Below are positions 22,333-44,389 of a stretch of DNA of 64,000 nucleotides, in pieces. The notes under the pieces are model-generated. The model was not told the origin of the DNA, made no database searches, and was given only the letters and a program-made list of their open reading frames with translations. A program made the position numbers and the translations under genes. The DNA is taken from contig NZ_AP025472.1 of assembly GCF_024347395.1 (NCBI RefSeq), positions 2,914,001 to 2,978,000 of the forward strand, given 5' to 3'. Position 1 is the stretch's first letter. Every line of letters begins with the position of its first letter. Origin of the DNA: Vibrio cortegadensis. Lineage in GTDB: Bacteria > Pseudomonadota > Gammaproteobacteria > Enterobacterales > Vibrionaceae.

Positions 22333-23276
22333 ATACTAATTCCGTTAATTTTATGATCTAATAAAGACTCTTAAAAGGAGTCCTTATGAAGCATGACTTT
22401 CCGAGTTTGATTAATTCCACTTAGAATGCGTTATTTAGCCGTTTCTCACTTTGTTGACGATAAAAATCGCACTAAATAGCTAAGTATCTTAAAGTTAGCA
22501 GAGTAAGCGTCAATAAATGGGTCAAAGCATATGTTATCGAGCACGCAGCTAATGAAAGTGGCGACCGCTTTCAAGTGAGAGACATTGGGCTTTATATAGA
22601 AAGCCATTTCGATACATCATATAAAAAGTCGGCGCTCTATCAGTTATTACATGACATAGGTCTGAGTTGGATCATTACTCGTTCTAAACATTCTAAGCAG
22701 TCAGTTGAAGCCCAAGCAGCTTTAAAAAAAAACCAATCGAAACGACCTGGTCATGTCCCCTTAAAAGATGTTCAAATATGGTTTCAAGACGAGGCTAGAT
22801 TTGGTCAACGTAATACAACAACGCGAATATGGGCAGCCCCAGAGTAGTACAACAGCAGCAATTTGAGTATGCATACCTTTTCGGAGCTGTATGTGCTGAA
22901 GCTATAGTGGTTCCCCTGAGCAATATGGAAGCAATGAAAGAGCAACTCAGATTGATTGCTCAAGCCACACGGGTTGCCAAGCCTGCCGTTGTTATCATGG
23001 ATCAAGCGAGTTGGCATCAGAGCTATCTTGCAGATGAATTTGAGAGCCTCACCGTCATCCATATCCCACCTTATTCTCCCGAGCTTAACCCTATAGAACA
23101 GGTATGGAGTTGGCTCCGTCAAAATGAAGTAGCAAATAGGTGCTTCGAAAACTATGACGATATCGTAGAGACATTATGTGGAGCGTGGCATCGTTTTTGT
23201 GAAGATAAAAGCAGAGTCATCTCACTCTGCTTTAGAGATTGGTTAAATCTGACCACTTAATTAACCGAATTGGTAT
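22333..23276 (+). mobile_element. IS630-family insertion sequence, decayed
   Basis: Inverted ends are present: ATACTAATTCCGTTAATT on the left (22333-22350) matches the reverse complement of 23259-23276 at 16 of 18 positions. Both ends are next to a TA (22331-22332 and 23277-23278), the target duplication expected for IS630 elements. Length is about 944 bp, shorter than usual for the family, and the transposase is broken. It sits between the pssA terminator and the end of the rRNA array, where it disrupts no gene. Confidence 0.85.
22386..23260 (+). pseudogene. IS630-type transposase remnant
   Basis: A likely start (MKHDFPSLINS, AGGAG five bases before) runs into a stop after 12 codons. A second frame begins MRYLAVSHFVDDKNRTK at 22426 and stops; a missing base in the run before TAGCTAAG would restore ...AKYLKVSRVSVNKWVKAY, the helix-turn-helix. 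That frame runs on into the segment at 22575 (DIGLYIESHF ... WFQDEARFGQRNTTTRIWAA) after what looks like an internal deletion. A further frameshift near 22840 leads to FEYAYLFGAVC, VVIMDQASWH and ELNPIEQVWSWLRQ. The catalytic Asp, Asp and Glu are still readable. With at least three lesions it cannot make an active transposase. Confidence 0.88.
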
Positions 23277-23299
23277 TATTTTCCCAAATGACAAACGTA

Positions 23300-23329
23300 A
23301 AAAGCCCTAATCTTTCGATTAGGGCTTTT
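23300..23329 (-). terminator. Terminator of rRNA operon 1
   Basis: A perfect 13-bp stem (AAAAGCCCTAATC with its complement) encloses a 4-nt loop, just after tRNA-Asp on the minus strand. T's on both flanks allow bidirectional action. Confidence 0.85.
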
Positions 23330-23337
23330 AAAATAAG

Positions 23338-23414
23338 TGGCGGAGTGGACGGGACTCGAACCCGCGACCCCCGGCGTGACAGGCCGGTATTCTAACCAAC
23401 TGAACTACCACTCC
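23338..23414 (-). tRNA. tRNA-Asp (GTC)
   Basis: A 77-nt cloverleaf with encoded CCA and anticodon GTC. It is the distal gene of rRNA operon 1, after 5S. Confidence 0.95.
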
Positions 23415-23479
23415 GCAGTGTCTATTCAGCATAAAGCTATTTTTGATTTTACTTTTATTAAAAAGTAAAAATAAATAGG

Positions 23480-23598
23480 AGCCTGGCGATGTCCTACTCT
23501 CACATGGGGAAGCCCCACACTACCATCGGCGCTACTGCGTTTCACTTCTGAGTTCGGCATGGAGTCAGGTGGGTCCGCAACGCTATGGTCGCCAAGCA
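23480..23598 (-). rRNA. rrf: 5S rRNA, operon 1
   Basis: The transcript begins with TTGCTTGGCGACCATAGCG and ends with the complementary CGCCAGGCT. This copy differs from the other two by one base in the GACTCCATGCCGAACTC region (GACTCC against GATTCC). Confidence 0.95.
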
Positions 23599-23716
23599 AA
23601 TTCTTTCTTCTCTGATTTTCTTTCAGAAAAGTAATCTGGAAAGCTGTTTTCGTTCTCTAAACTCATTCAAGTTTGTCTGTATATATCGAGTCCATCAAAA
23701 CCCCTTGGGTGTTGTA

Positions 23717-26607
<2,891 letters not shown>

Positions 26608-26904
26608 TACAACCCGAAAGGGTCTTGTGTATGGCAACTAACCAAGGTTTTTGGTTGTCATTAAGAAGGGTTAATTCTCAATGACTGTTTGCCGGACTCA
26701 ATAATGGAACAATGTAAACATTGTTCCGAATACAAGACACTTGAATGTGTTTGTGTGTTTATCAATGAAGATAAACATTGAGAACTTTTAAATTTGATTT
26801 GAGTTACTCGTAAGTAATCAAATCAGTCAGCTTTCCAAATTGTTAAAGAGCTTGATTTCTTTCGAAACCATTTTTAAAGATTCTTAAGGAAAAACCCTTA
26901 AAGA

Positions 26905-26980
26905 TGGTGGAGCTATGCGGGATCGAACCGCAGACCTCCTGCGTGCAAGGCAGGCGCTCTCCCAGCTGAGCTATAGCCCC
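26905..26980 (-). tRNA. tRNA-Ala (TGC)
   Basis: A 76-nt cloverleaf with encoded CCA and anticodon TGC in the 16S-23S spacer of operon 1. Confidence 0.95.
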
Positions 26981-27019
26981 ATCTGTATTTGTCGATATTG
27001 TTCCAAACCTAAAAAGGAT

Positions 27020-27096
27020 TGGTGGGTCTGAGTGGACTTGAACCACCGACCTCCCGCTTATCAGGCGAGCGCTCTAACCAGCTGAGCTACAGACCC
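27020..27096 (-). tRNA. tRNA-Ile (GAT)
   Basis: A 77-nt cloverleaf with encoded CCA and anticodon GAT. Ile then Ala is the classic spacer pair. Confidence 0.95.
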
Positions 27097-27165
27097 AATA
27101 TCGTCTCTTTTACTTTTTAAACCTAATCAATCTGTGTGGGTACTCATCGTGAAAATCTTCGTATA

Positions 27166-28709
<1,544 letters not shown>

Positions 28710-29063
28710 AAAGTTTTTTGCATCCTAAGATGCGGCTCAATGAATACTGACTTCAAAACTAATATTCATTCGAAAATGAACATGTAATTCTAAAGCTATT
28801 ACCATTCCAACAGAATGGTAATGAATTGACTGTGCCGAATAACTACAAGTAGTTAAACGTATTGGTCACTCAGTTCATTGAAATCAATTTTGTTACCGAA
28901 GTAACTGTTATTACGCTCTTTCGAAAAAGAACCAATAACGTTTTGATATTCATCAACGAGTGCCCACACAGATTGATAGGTTTAAATTGTTAAAGAGCTT
29001 TGCTTTCAGTGCCTTAGCACGTAAGCAGGACGCGTATAATACGCCTTCCACTTTGAAAGTCAA
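28710..29063 (-). promoter_or_regulatory. rRNA operon 1 promoter and leader
   Basis: TTGACT (29058-29063), a 16-bp spacer and TATTAT (29036-29041) lead into a leader of about 320 nt. The leader contains boxA (GCTCTTTAACA, 28988-28998) for NusB/S10 antitermination and half of the 16S processing stem. A second boxA lies in the spacer at 26841-26851, before 23S. Confidence 0.8.
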
Positions 29064-29096
29064 CATAAAACTCTAAGAAACTTAGAACTCTATGGT

Positions 29097-29122
29097 GACT
29101 TGTCTATTAAATAGACAAAGTC
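29097..29122 (-). terminator. Terminator-like hairpin after operon 2
   Basis: GACTTTGTCTATT pairs with AATAGACAAGTC with one bulged base. The following DNA is only moderately T-rich, so read-through into operon 1 is possible. Confidence 0.5.
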
Positions 29123-29130
29123 GAAATTAA

Positions 29131-29249
29131 AGCCTGGCGATGTCCTACTCTCACATGGGGAAGCCCCACACTACCATCGGCGCTACTGCGTTTCACTTCT
29201 GAGTTCGGCATGGAATCAGGTGGGTCCGCAACGCTATGGTCGCCAAGCA
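29131..29249 (-). rRNA. rrf: 5S rRNA, operon 2
   Basis: Same length and ends as the operon 1 copy, with GATTCC in place of GACTCC. No tRNA follows. Confidence 0.95.
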
Positions 29250-29378
29250 AATTCTTTTTCTACTTTCAGCTTTTAAAAAAGCTAAAGGTAAAATAATTCG
29301 GAAAGCTGTTTTCGTTCTCTAAACTCATTCAAGTTTGTCTGTATATATCGAGTCCATCAAAACCCCTTGGGTGTTGTA

Positions 29379-32269
<2,891 letters not shown>

Positions 32270-32624
32270 TACAACCCGAAAGGGTCTTGTGTATGGCAAC
32301 TAACCAAGGTTTTTGGTTGTCATTAAGAAGGGTTAATTCTCAATGACTGTTTGCCGGACTCAATAATGGAACAATGTAAACATTGTTCCGAATACAAGAC
32401 ACTTGAATGTGTTTGTGTGTTTATCAATGAAGATAAACATTGAGAACTTTTAAATTTGATTTGAGTTACTCGTAAGTAATCAAATCAGTCAGCTTTCCAA
32501 ATTGTTAAAGAGCATAAAGCACAAAAGCTTTAATCAATAACCGAAGTCATTCATTAAAGCTCTGCTTTAACTTATCTAAACCTAATCAATCTGTGTGGGT
32601 ACTCATCGTGAAAATCTTCGTATA
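32270..32624 (-). other. tRNA-less 16S-23S spacer of operon 2
   Basis: The spacer has no tRNA. It keeps the shared 23S leader part, with a 10-bp hairpin (GGAACAATGT/ACATTGTTCC) and boxA at 32503-32513, and the 16S processing arm. Only a short unique segment (about 32514-32578) replaces the tRNA block of the other operons. Such tRNA-free spacers are a known Vibrio type. Confidence 0.85.
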
Positions 32625-34168
<1,544 letters not shown>

Positions 34169-34480
34169 AAAGTTTTTTGCATCCTAAGATGCGGCTCAAT
34201 GAATACTGACTTCAAAACTAATATTTACCGAAGTAAACATGTAATTCTAAAGCTATTATCATTCCAACAGAATGATAATGAATTGACTGTGCCAAGTTCT
34301 AAGAACTTGTATTGGTCACTCAGTTCATTGATATCTTTTGTTTCGACAAAGCGAAACTAATGATTATCATCAACGAGTGCCCACACAGATTGATAGGTCT
34401 AAATTGTTAAAGAGCTTTGCTTTCAGTGCCTTAGCACCTAAGCAGGAGGCGTATAATACGCTTTCTACTTTGAAAGTCAA
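34169..34480 (-). promoter_or_regulatory. rRNA operon 2 promoter and leader
   Basis: TTGACT (34475-34480), 16 bp, TATTAT (34453-34458), then a leader with boxA at 34405-34415 and the 16S processing arm. The promoter is nearly identical to that of operon 1. Confidence 0.8.
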
Positions 34481-34516
34481 CATAATATTCTAAGTAATCA
34501 CTTAAAAAACTATGTT

Positions 34517-34540
34517 GACTCATCTCTTACAAGATAAGTC
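34517..34540 (-). terminator. Terminator-like hairpin after operon 3
   Basis: GACTTATCT pairs with AGATGAGTC (one G-T pair) shortly after 5S. A T-run (TTTTTTA) follows about 10 bases later, so termination may be incomplete. Confidence 0.5.
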
Positions 34541-34548
34541 GAAATTAA

Positions 34549-34667
34549 AGCCTGGCGATGTCCTACTCTCACATGGGGAAGCCCCACACTACCATCGGCG
34601 CTACTGCGTTTCACTTCTGAGTTCGGCATGGAATCAGGTGGGTCCGCAACGCTATGGTCGCCAAGCA
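34549..34667 (-). rRNA. rrf: 5S rRNA, operon 3
   Basis: Appears identical in sequence to the operon 2 copy. Confidence 0.95.
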
Positions 34668-34796
34668 AATTCTTTTTCTACTTTCAGCTTTTAAAAAAGC
34701 TAAAGGTAAAATAATTCGGAAAGCTGTTTTCGTTCTCTAAACTCATTCAAGTTTGTCTGTATATATCGAGTCCATCAAAACCCCTTGGGTGTTGTA

Positions 34797-37687
<2,891 letters not shown>

Positions 37688-38033
37688 TACAACCCGAAAG
37701 GGTCTTGTGTATGGCAACTAACCAAGGTTTTTGGTTGTCATTAAGAAGGGTTAATTCTCAATGACTGTTTGCCGGACTCAATAATGGAACAATGTAAACA
37801 TTGTTCCGAATACAAGACACTTGAATGTGTTTGTGTGTTTATCAATGAAGATAAACATTGAGAACTTTTAAATTTGATTTGAGTTACTCGTAAGTAATCA
37901 AATCAGTCAGCTTTCCAAATTGTTAAAGAGCAACATCTAACTTAATAGACATTTTCTAAAGACTTTATCGTCAGAAAATCCAACCAACTTCTCGCGAACT
38001 GGTTTGGATAACATAAACAAAATACTTAGAGAA

Positions 38034-38109
38034 TGGTGGGCGATACCGGGCTCGAACCAGTGACCCCCTGCTTGTAAGGCAGGTGCTCTCCCAACTGAGC
38101 TAATCGCCC
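38034..38109 (-). tRNA. tRNA-Val (TAC)
   Basis: A 76-nt cloverleaf with encoded CCA and anticodon TAC. It is the last of three spacer tRNAs in operon 3. Confidence 0.95.
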
Positions 38110-38141
38110 ACATTAAGTTTTAATTCTTCAGTGGAGAAGAA

Positions 38142-38217
38142 TGGTGGGTCGTGCAGGATTCGAACCTGCGACCAATTGATTAAAAGTCAACTGCTCTACC
38201 AACTGAGCTAACGACCC
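38142..38217 (-). tRNA. tRNA-Lys (TTT)
   Basis: A 76-nt cloverleaf with encoded CCA and anticodon TTT, between tRNA-Glu and tRNA-Val. Confidence 0.95.
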
Positions 38218-38219
38218 AA

Positions 38220-38295
38220 TGGTATCCCGTAGGGGAGTCGAACCCCTGTTACCGCCGTGAAAGGGCGGTGTCCTAGGCCTCTAGACGAACGGGAC
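38220..38295 (-). tRNA. tRNA-Glu (TTC)
   Basis: A 76-nt cloverleaf with encoded CCA and anticodon TTC. It begins the Glu-Lys-Val spacer set typical of vibrios, and only 2 bp separate it from tRNA-Lys. Confidence 0.95.
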
Positions 38296-38388
38296 ACTGG
38301 ATATTGAAGAACTTGGGAGTTCTTCGTCTCTTTTACTTTTTAAACCTAATCAATCTGTGTGGGTACTCATCGTGAAAATCTTCGTATA

Positions 38389-39932
<1,544 letters not shown>

Positions 39933-40335
39933 AAAGTTTTTTGCATCCTAAGATGCGGCTCAATGAATACTGACTTCAAAACTACTATGTAATTTTAAAG
40001 CTATTACCATTCCAACAGAATGATAATGAATTGACTGTGCCAAGTTCTAAGAACTTGTATTGGTCACTCAGTTCATTGATATCTTTTGTTTCGACAAAGC
40101 GAAACTAGTGATTATCATCAACGAGTGCCCACACAGATTGATAGGTCTAAATTGTTAAAGAGCTTTTCTAGCTTGCCTTTCGGCATGTCGCTAGGGGTGC
40201 GAATAATACGCTTCCCAATTTAAGAGTCAATATGTTTTTAAAAAAACTTATTTTCTCTACTGATTTCGAATCGTGACTTGCGTCTCGTTCCGTGTCAGTG
40301 AGGCGGCATTATAGAGATGAATGAATTTATGACAA
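39933..40335 (-). promoter_or_regulatory. rRNA operon 3 leader and tandem promoters
   Basis: Two promoters are visible on the minus strand. The upstream one is TTGTCA (40330-40335), 16 bp, perfect TATAAT (40308-40313) and a GCCGCC discriminator. The downstream one is TTGACT (40225-40230), 16 bp, TATTAT (40203-40208), then CGCACCCC. BoxA is at 40153-40163. Operons 1 and 2 have only the downstream type. Confidence 0.8.
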
Positions 40336-40526
40336 GTACTTTTTTGCAATAAATTTCTGTTCGTTTAAAATACAAACAATCCATTGTTTATCGAATAAAA
40401 TTTCAACATTTGAAACGCATCACAGCAATGGGTTGGAAAAACGTCAAGCATGTACGTAAGATTCATGTATCTATTATGTTAATAGTAGATGCGTCTATTT
40501 CGTTACTTAAAATGTAGTATTCATAT

Positions 40527-40979
40527 ATGAACTCAAAAAAATCTATCTTGTTAACCGTCGCTCTAGCTGTTCTAGGTGGCATTGTATTCTCGCAGGTTGC
40601 TATTTCCCCTGCGCTAACTTTTGTTATCGGTGTTTTGGCTTCCGCTTTTATTCTTAATCTTTCAAGCACCAAGTCGGCAAGTGAGCCTGAACAAAACCCA
40701 TCAACTAAGACACTTTATGTAGGTAACTTACCTTATAAAGCCAACGAATCTCATGTTCGCGAATTGTTCTCTGAGCAGGGTGAAGTGTTTGCTGTACGCC
40801 TAATGAAAGATAAGCGTACTGGTAAACGTAGAGGTTTTGGTTTTGTTGTTATGGCAAGCAATGATGTGCAAACGGCTATTTCAGCATTAAATGATAAGGA
40901 TTATATGCAGCGAACTCTGAAAGTACGTATTGCAAATGACCCTAAACATCCTGAAATTGATGAAGCTGAACAGGAATAA
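40527..40979 (+). CDS. Membrane-anchored RRM RNA-binding protein
   Basis: A 150-aa protein. Two hydrophobic segments (about residues 7-25 and 29-46) form a likely membrane hairpin, a short Ser/Glu-rich linker follows, and one RNA recognition motif fills residues 61-137. The RRM has a full RNP2 (LYVGNL, 63-68) and RNP1 (KRRGFGFV, 100-107), so RNA binding is expected. The C-terminus is acidic. The RNA target is unknown. Related single-RRM proteins occur in vibrios. The last 38 bp overlap the 3' end of murI on the other strand. Bases 40336-40526 upstream hold no promoter I can name with confidence. Confidence 0.85.
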   Translation: MNSKKSILLTVALAVLGGIVFSQVAISPALTFVIGVLASAFILNLSSTKSASEPEQNPSTKTLYVGNLPYKANESHVRELFSEQGEVFAVRLMKDKRTGKRRGFGFVVMASNDVQTAISALNDKDYMQRTLKVRIANDPKHPEIDEAEQE

Positions 40980-41745
40980 AGCCTAGCTGATTCAATATAA
41001 TATTTAGTGCGTCCTCTTTTATAGGAGGCGCACTACAAAAAATTTGATTCATTCCTACCTGACTTTTCTCTTTTATCTCGGTGAGTTCGAGCAACTCTTC
41101 AACTCTCCGCGCAATTGCTTTTCCTGAATCGATTAATACAACATTCGACCCTAACACTTGTTGAATCTCATCTCTAATTAGAGGGAAATGAGTACATCCC
41201 AAAACCGCAACATCAATATGATTAACTAAAGGCGATAAAATCGTCGCAAGTTCATCGATATTGACACTTTCGCCTCTTAGCTTTTCTTCTCCCATATCAA
41301 CTAATCTTGTAGAGCCAAGGAGTTTTACGTTTTTGTCTAGAGAGAAGCTCTTAATGAGATCATGTGTGTACTCTCGAGTGACAGTTGCTGGTGTAGCGAT
41401 AAGTCCCACGGCTTTGGTTGATAGCAATGATGCAGGTTTAATGGCAGGAACCACACCGACAATCGGTATAGTTAACTCTTCTCTAAGAGTCGGGAGTACT
41501 ATTGTGCTGGCCGTGTTACAAGCAATAACAACAAGATCAACCTCATGCTTGGCTACAAAATCAAGCACAAGAGCTTTGACTCTCTGTATTAATACACTTT
41601 GTTCGAGCTCACCGTATGGGTAAGCTTCGTTATCAAAAATATAGATGTAATCAAGTTGAGGTAAGAGGAACTTGATTTCTTGATATACAGATAAGCCACC
41701 AACACCCGAATCAAAAACCAGCACTCGTTTACTTTGTTTAGACAC
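40942..41745 (-). CDS. murI: Glutamate racemase
   Basis: MurI makes D-glutamate for peptidoglycan. The protein is 267 aa with the two catalytic cysteines in VIACNTAS (Cys76) and VLGCTHFPL (near residue 187), and the N-terminal FDSGVGGLSV. Translation starts at a GTG (41743-41745) with GAGG seven bases upstream. It is the third gene after btuB and the Dph6-like gene. E. coli also has murI next to btuB. Its 3' end overlaps the convergent RRM gene. Confidence 0.96.
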   Translation of the reverse strand: MSKQSKRVLVFDSGVGGLSVYQEIKFLLPQLDYIYIFDNEAYPYGELEQSVLIQRVKALVLDFVAKHEVDLVVIACNTASTIVLPTLREELTIPIVGVVPAIKPASLLSTKAVGLIATPATVTREYTHDLIKSFSLDKNVKLLGSTRLVDMGEEKLRGESVNIDELATILSPLVNHIDVAVLGCTHFPLIRDEIQQVLGSNVVLIDSGKAIARRVEELLELTEIKEKSQVGMNQIFCSAPPIKEDALNIILNQLGFIPVQLHQFQDV

Positions 41746-41801
41746 GCTTCAGCCTCGAGAAAAATACGCAGCAATAATACTCGCTCCTAATATTTTGGCA
41801 A

Positions 41802-42479
41802 TCACCTCGAATTTTCGTTCAAGGTTGCTAAATATTTTTGATGACTAAAACGCCCTTCACTATCGATATTTTGTAGCACAATATCAATGCTCCCTTTAAA
41901 GCAAGGAGCGTTCGTCACCAACGTGTGGAACTCGCCATCTTCGCCACATGGATCAACCGAACTTGGCAAGTTCTTCAGTAATTCCTTTGTATACGCTTTT
42001 CCACACCAATCATTCGTTAAATGCTGGCCATCGACCGTCACGATAAATGTTTGAATACCACGTTGAATGATCTCTTCAGCAAGTTCTTCGCTTGGTGTAC
42101 CCATCAGTGGGAAAACGCATTCCCAGCCAGCAGGTTCAATATATTCTTTTCTGTATTCGGCAATACCGTTACAAAACATATCCCCAAACGCTACGGCTTG
42201 AATGTCTAATGAGCTTTGCTTTAAACCATCAACAATTGCTGATTGGTATACCTCATTACTTGGAAAGACTTCAGGCAGCTCTATTAAGATTAGAGGTAAA
42301 CCAATAAGATGGGCTTGCATCTCAACGACAGCGATTGGTGTTGCTTGAAAGGGAACCTGGTTTCCAACATATGTTGTATAGAGGCCAACCACATCATAAT
42401 CTGGATCTTCAATTAGTCTCTCTAAGGTTAAAGTTGAGTCCTTGCCTGATGACCAACTAATAACAACGTTCTTTTTCAT
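41802..42479 (-). CDS. Dph6-like ATP pyrophosphatase
   Basis: A 225-aa PP-loop enzyme. The N-terminal ISWSSGKDST (residues 7-16) is the ATP pyrophosphatase motif, and CGEDGEFHTLV near residue 190 is the hallmark of the diphthine-ammonia ligase (Dph6/MJ0570) family. Bacteria lack diphthamide, so the eukaryotic reaction cannot be its role; an ATP-dependent amidation or thiolation of another substrate is likely. It lies between btuB and murI, downstream of the cobalamin riboswitch, which suggests a corrinoid link (inference). A terminator-like hairpin precedes it. Confidence 0.85.
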   Translation of the reverse strand: MKKNVVISWSSGKDSTLTLERLIEDPDYDVVGLYTTYVGNQVPFQATPIAVVEMQAHLIGLPLILIELPEVFPSNEVYQSAIVDGLKQSSLDIQAVAFGDMFCNGIAEYRKEYIEPAGWECVFPLMGTPSEELAEEIIQRGIQTFIVTVDGQHLTNDWCGKAYTKELLKNLPSSVDPCGEDGEFHTLVTNAPCFKGSIDIVLQNIDSEGRFSHQKYLATLNENSR

Positions 42480-42493
42480 AATTATCCCTAATG

Positions 42494-42515
42494 AAAAACC
42501 GCCCGAAGGCGGTTT
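42494..42515 (-). terminator. Terminator after btuB
   Basis: On the minus strand AAACCGCC-TTCG-GGCGGTTT, an 8-bp stem with a stable tetraloop, is followed by TTTT. It lies in the 42-bp gap between btuB and the next gene. Confidence 0.75.
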
Positions 42516-42521
42516 AGATAT

Positions 42522-44336
42522 TTAGAATTGATAGCTTAAATTAGTAAAGAACCGACGCTCTGGAGCATTATAGCCCAGCGACGTTTGGTATTTTTCATCA
42601 GTTAAATTATCAATTTTACCGCGAACAACTAGTTCAGGACTGATCCAGTAGCCAACAGACACATCCCAAAGGCTAACTGATGGCAGCATATTTCCGGAAA
42701 TATTGGTTTCATCAGGATTCCCCAATCGCTCACCGGTATAAAGGTAAGTTAAGTTGAACTCAACATCTTCATAGTAAGCATCTAGCAACCATTTATAATT
42801 TTCATCTGCTCTTTTAGCGAGTTTGTTGCCTCTAGAATCTTTATGATCTTTAAATTCAGCAACTATCGTGTGATGAATAAATCCGGTATCAAATCCAGCT
42901 GAAATCTCGATACCTTTCAGCTTCGCATCTACATTTTCGGCATACCATGGGCTTCCTTGGTACCAGATAATCAAATTGTCGGCTTCATTGTTATAATAAG
43001 TGACATCAACATCAATGAGATCAAATTGGCCACTATATCCAATTTCACGATTGATAGACTCTTCGGCTTTCAAATCTGGGTTGCTTGATAAATCAGAATA
43101 GCTAGGCGCTTTAAAAGCCGTACCTATATTTGCTCGCACTTGATGATTCTTAGCGACACTATAAGATCCACCTAAACTCCAAGTGGTATAATTGTCGTAT
43201 TTATCATGCTTATCATTACGAACGCTCGCGTTTACATGAAAGCGTTCATCTTTAATATCACCAGAAACATAAACACCAGTCGTATTTTGAGTCTCCCCGA
43301 CTAGTGGGTCTAACCCCCACCCGACAGAATCATCACTGAGCTTTTCTTGTCTCCAATCCGCACCAGCACCAAGAGAAACCAAATTGTTTATTGCATAAAG
43401 ATTGAGGAATTGAACACTAGTTTGATCAATAAATTTCTTAGTTCCCGCTCCATCTTTACCTTCTGCAGAAGTATATTCCAGGGAATCAATGCCCTGTTGA
43501 TTTACTCGAAACACGGAATTGAGTTTATCACCTTGATATTGTACTTCTCCGGTTACACTTAAGTTTTCTGTATAACCAAATTTTTTCCCAAATGAATCGT
43601 ACTCCGCCAAGCTATCAAACCAACGAACAGAAAGTGAACCTAACCACTGTTTTGAAATTTGATGCGAATAGCCTGCAAAAATATTGCTGCTTTCATATCC
43701 ATAATCCAGCCCTGTTGCAGGGTCTTTAATATCAAAACCTTCAGTTTCTTCAAAACCACCAGCAAGTTTAAGCGTACCGCTTGCCGCTACTTTTTTTGTT
43801 GTCGAGAAGCTAGCTTCACGCTGGTTGTCACTACCCGCACCAATATTTACAGATGTTCTTTCTTCTGCATCTTGTGTGCTTGTAATTATATTGATGACAC
43901 CAGCAATCGCATCAGAACCATACAGAGCGCCACCAGCTCCTTTAATAATTTCTACACGCTCGATTAAGCCAATTGGAAAGTGATTAAAGCTAACTTTGCC
44001 CGCCGATGTTTCAATTCTTACACCATCAACCAAGACTAAGACATGATCACTATTGTAGCCACGCATAAAAATAGAGGCACTTTGCCCACGGCCACCCGTT
44101 TGAGAAACCTCAATTCCAGGCACTCGTTTTAATACATCAACTAATGACTTTGCTTGGTACTCTTCAAATTCTTGTTTGGTAATAACAGTAGTTGAAGCAA
44201 TAACTTCATTTAGGGGCTGCTCAAAGCGATTAGCCGTCACCACCATGGTTTCATCAGCAGAGGCTTCTTGGGCATGTAAATAAGAGATAGGGGTAAGCAG
44301 CGATGCTACAGCGATCGCTAAAAGGGATTTGTTCAT
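42522..44336 (-). CDS. btuB: Vitamin B12 outer-membrane transporter
   Basis: BtuB imports cobalamin across the outer membrane with energy from TonB. The protein is 604 aa (E. coli mature plus signal 614). It has a signal peptide (about residues 1-22, ending in LHA), a TonB box (ETMVVTA, 29-35), the plug domain with GGRGQSASIFMRGYNSDHVLVLVDGVRI and a beta barrel ending in the outer-membrane signature Phe (LSYQF). A complete cobalamin riboswitch lies in its leader, which fixes the substrate class. Confidence 0.95.
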   Translation of the reverse strand: MNKSLLAIAVASLLTPISYLHAQEASADETMVVTANRFEQPLNEVIASTTVITKQEFEEYQAKSLVDVLKRVPGIEVSQTGGRGQSASIFMRGYNSDHVLVLVDGVRIETSAGKVSFNHFPIGLIERVEIIKGAGGALYGSDAIAGVINIITSTQDAEERTSVNIGAGSDNQREASFSTTKKVAASGTLKLAGGFEETEGFDIKDPATGLDYGYESSNIFAGYSHQISKQWLGSLSVRWFDSLAEYDSFGKKFGYTENLSVTGEVQYQGDKLNSVFRVNQQGIDSLEYTSAEGKDGAGTKKFIDQTSVQFLNLYAINNLVSLGAGADWRQEKLSDDSVGWGLDPLVGETQNTTGVYVSGDIKDERFHVNASVRNDKHDKYDNYTTWSLGGSYSVAKNHQVRANIGTAFKAPSYSDLSSNPDLKAEESINREIGYSGQFDLIDVDVTYYNNEADNLIIWYQGSPWYAENVDAKLKGIEISAGFDTGFIHHTIVAEFKDHKDSRGNKLAKRADENYKWLLDAYYEDVEFNLTYLYTGERLGNPDETNISGNMLPSVSLWDVSVGYWISPELVVRGKIDNLTDEKYQTSLGYNAPERRFFTNLSYQF

Positions 44337-44389
44337 TTTGTATTCCTAAATCGCGTAAATTCCGACTAAATCATCCGATATGACTCAGC

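Noticed and set aside
22575..22847. A separate small gene of 90 codons
   Set aside because: It is the middle part of the broken IS630 transposase; the next frame continues the same protein family.
41261..41623. A 120-codon plus-strand frame
   Set aside because: It is antisense to the conserved centre of murI, including one catalytic motif.
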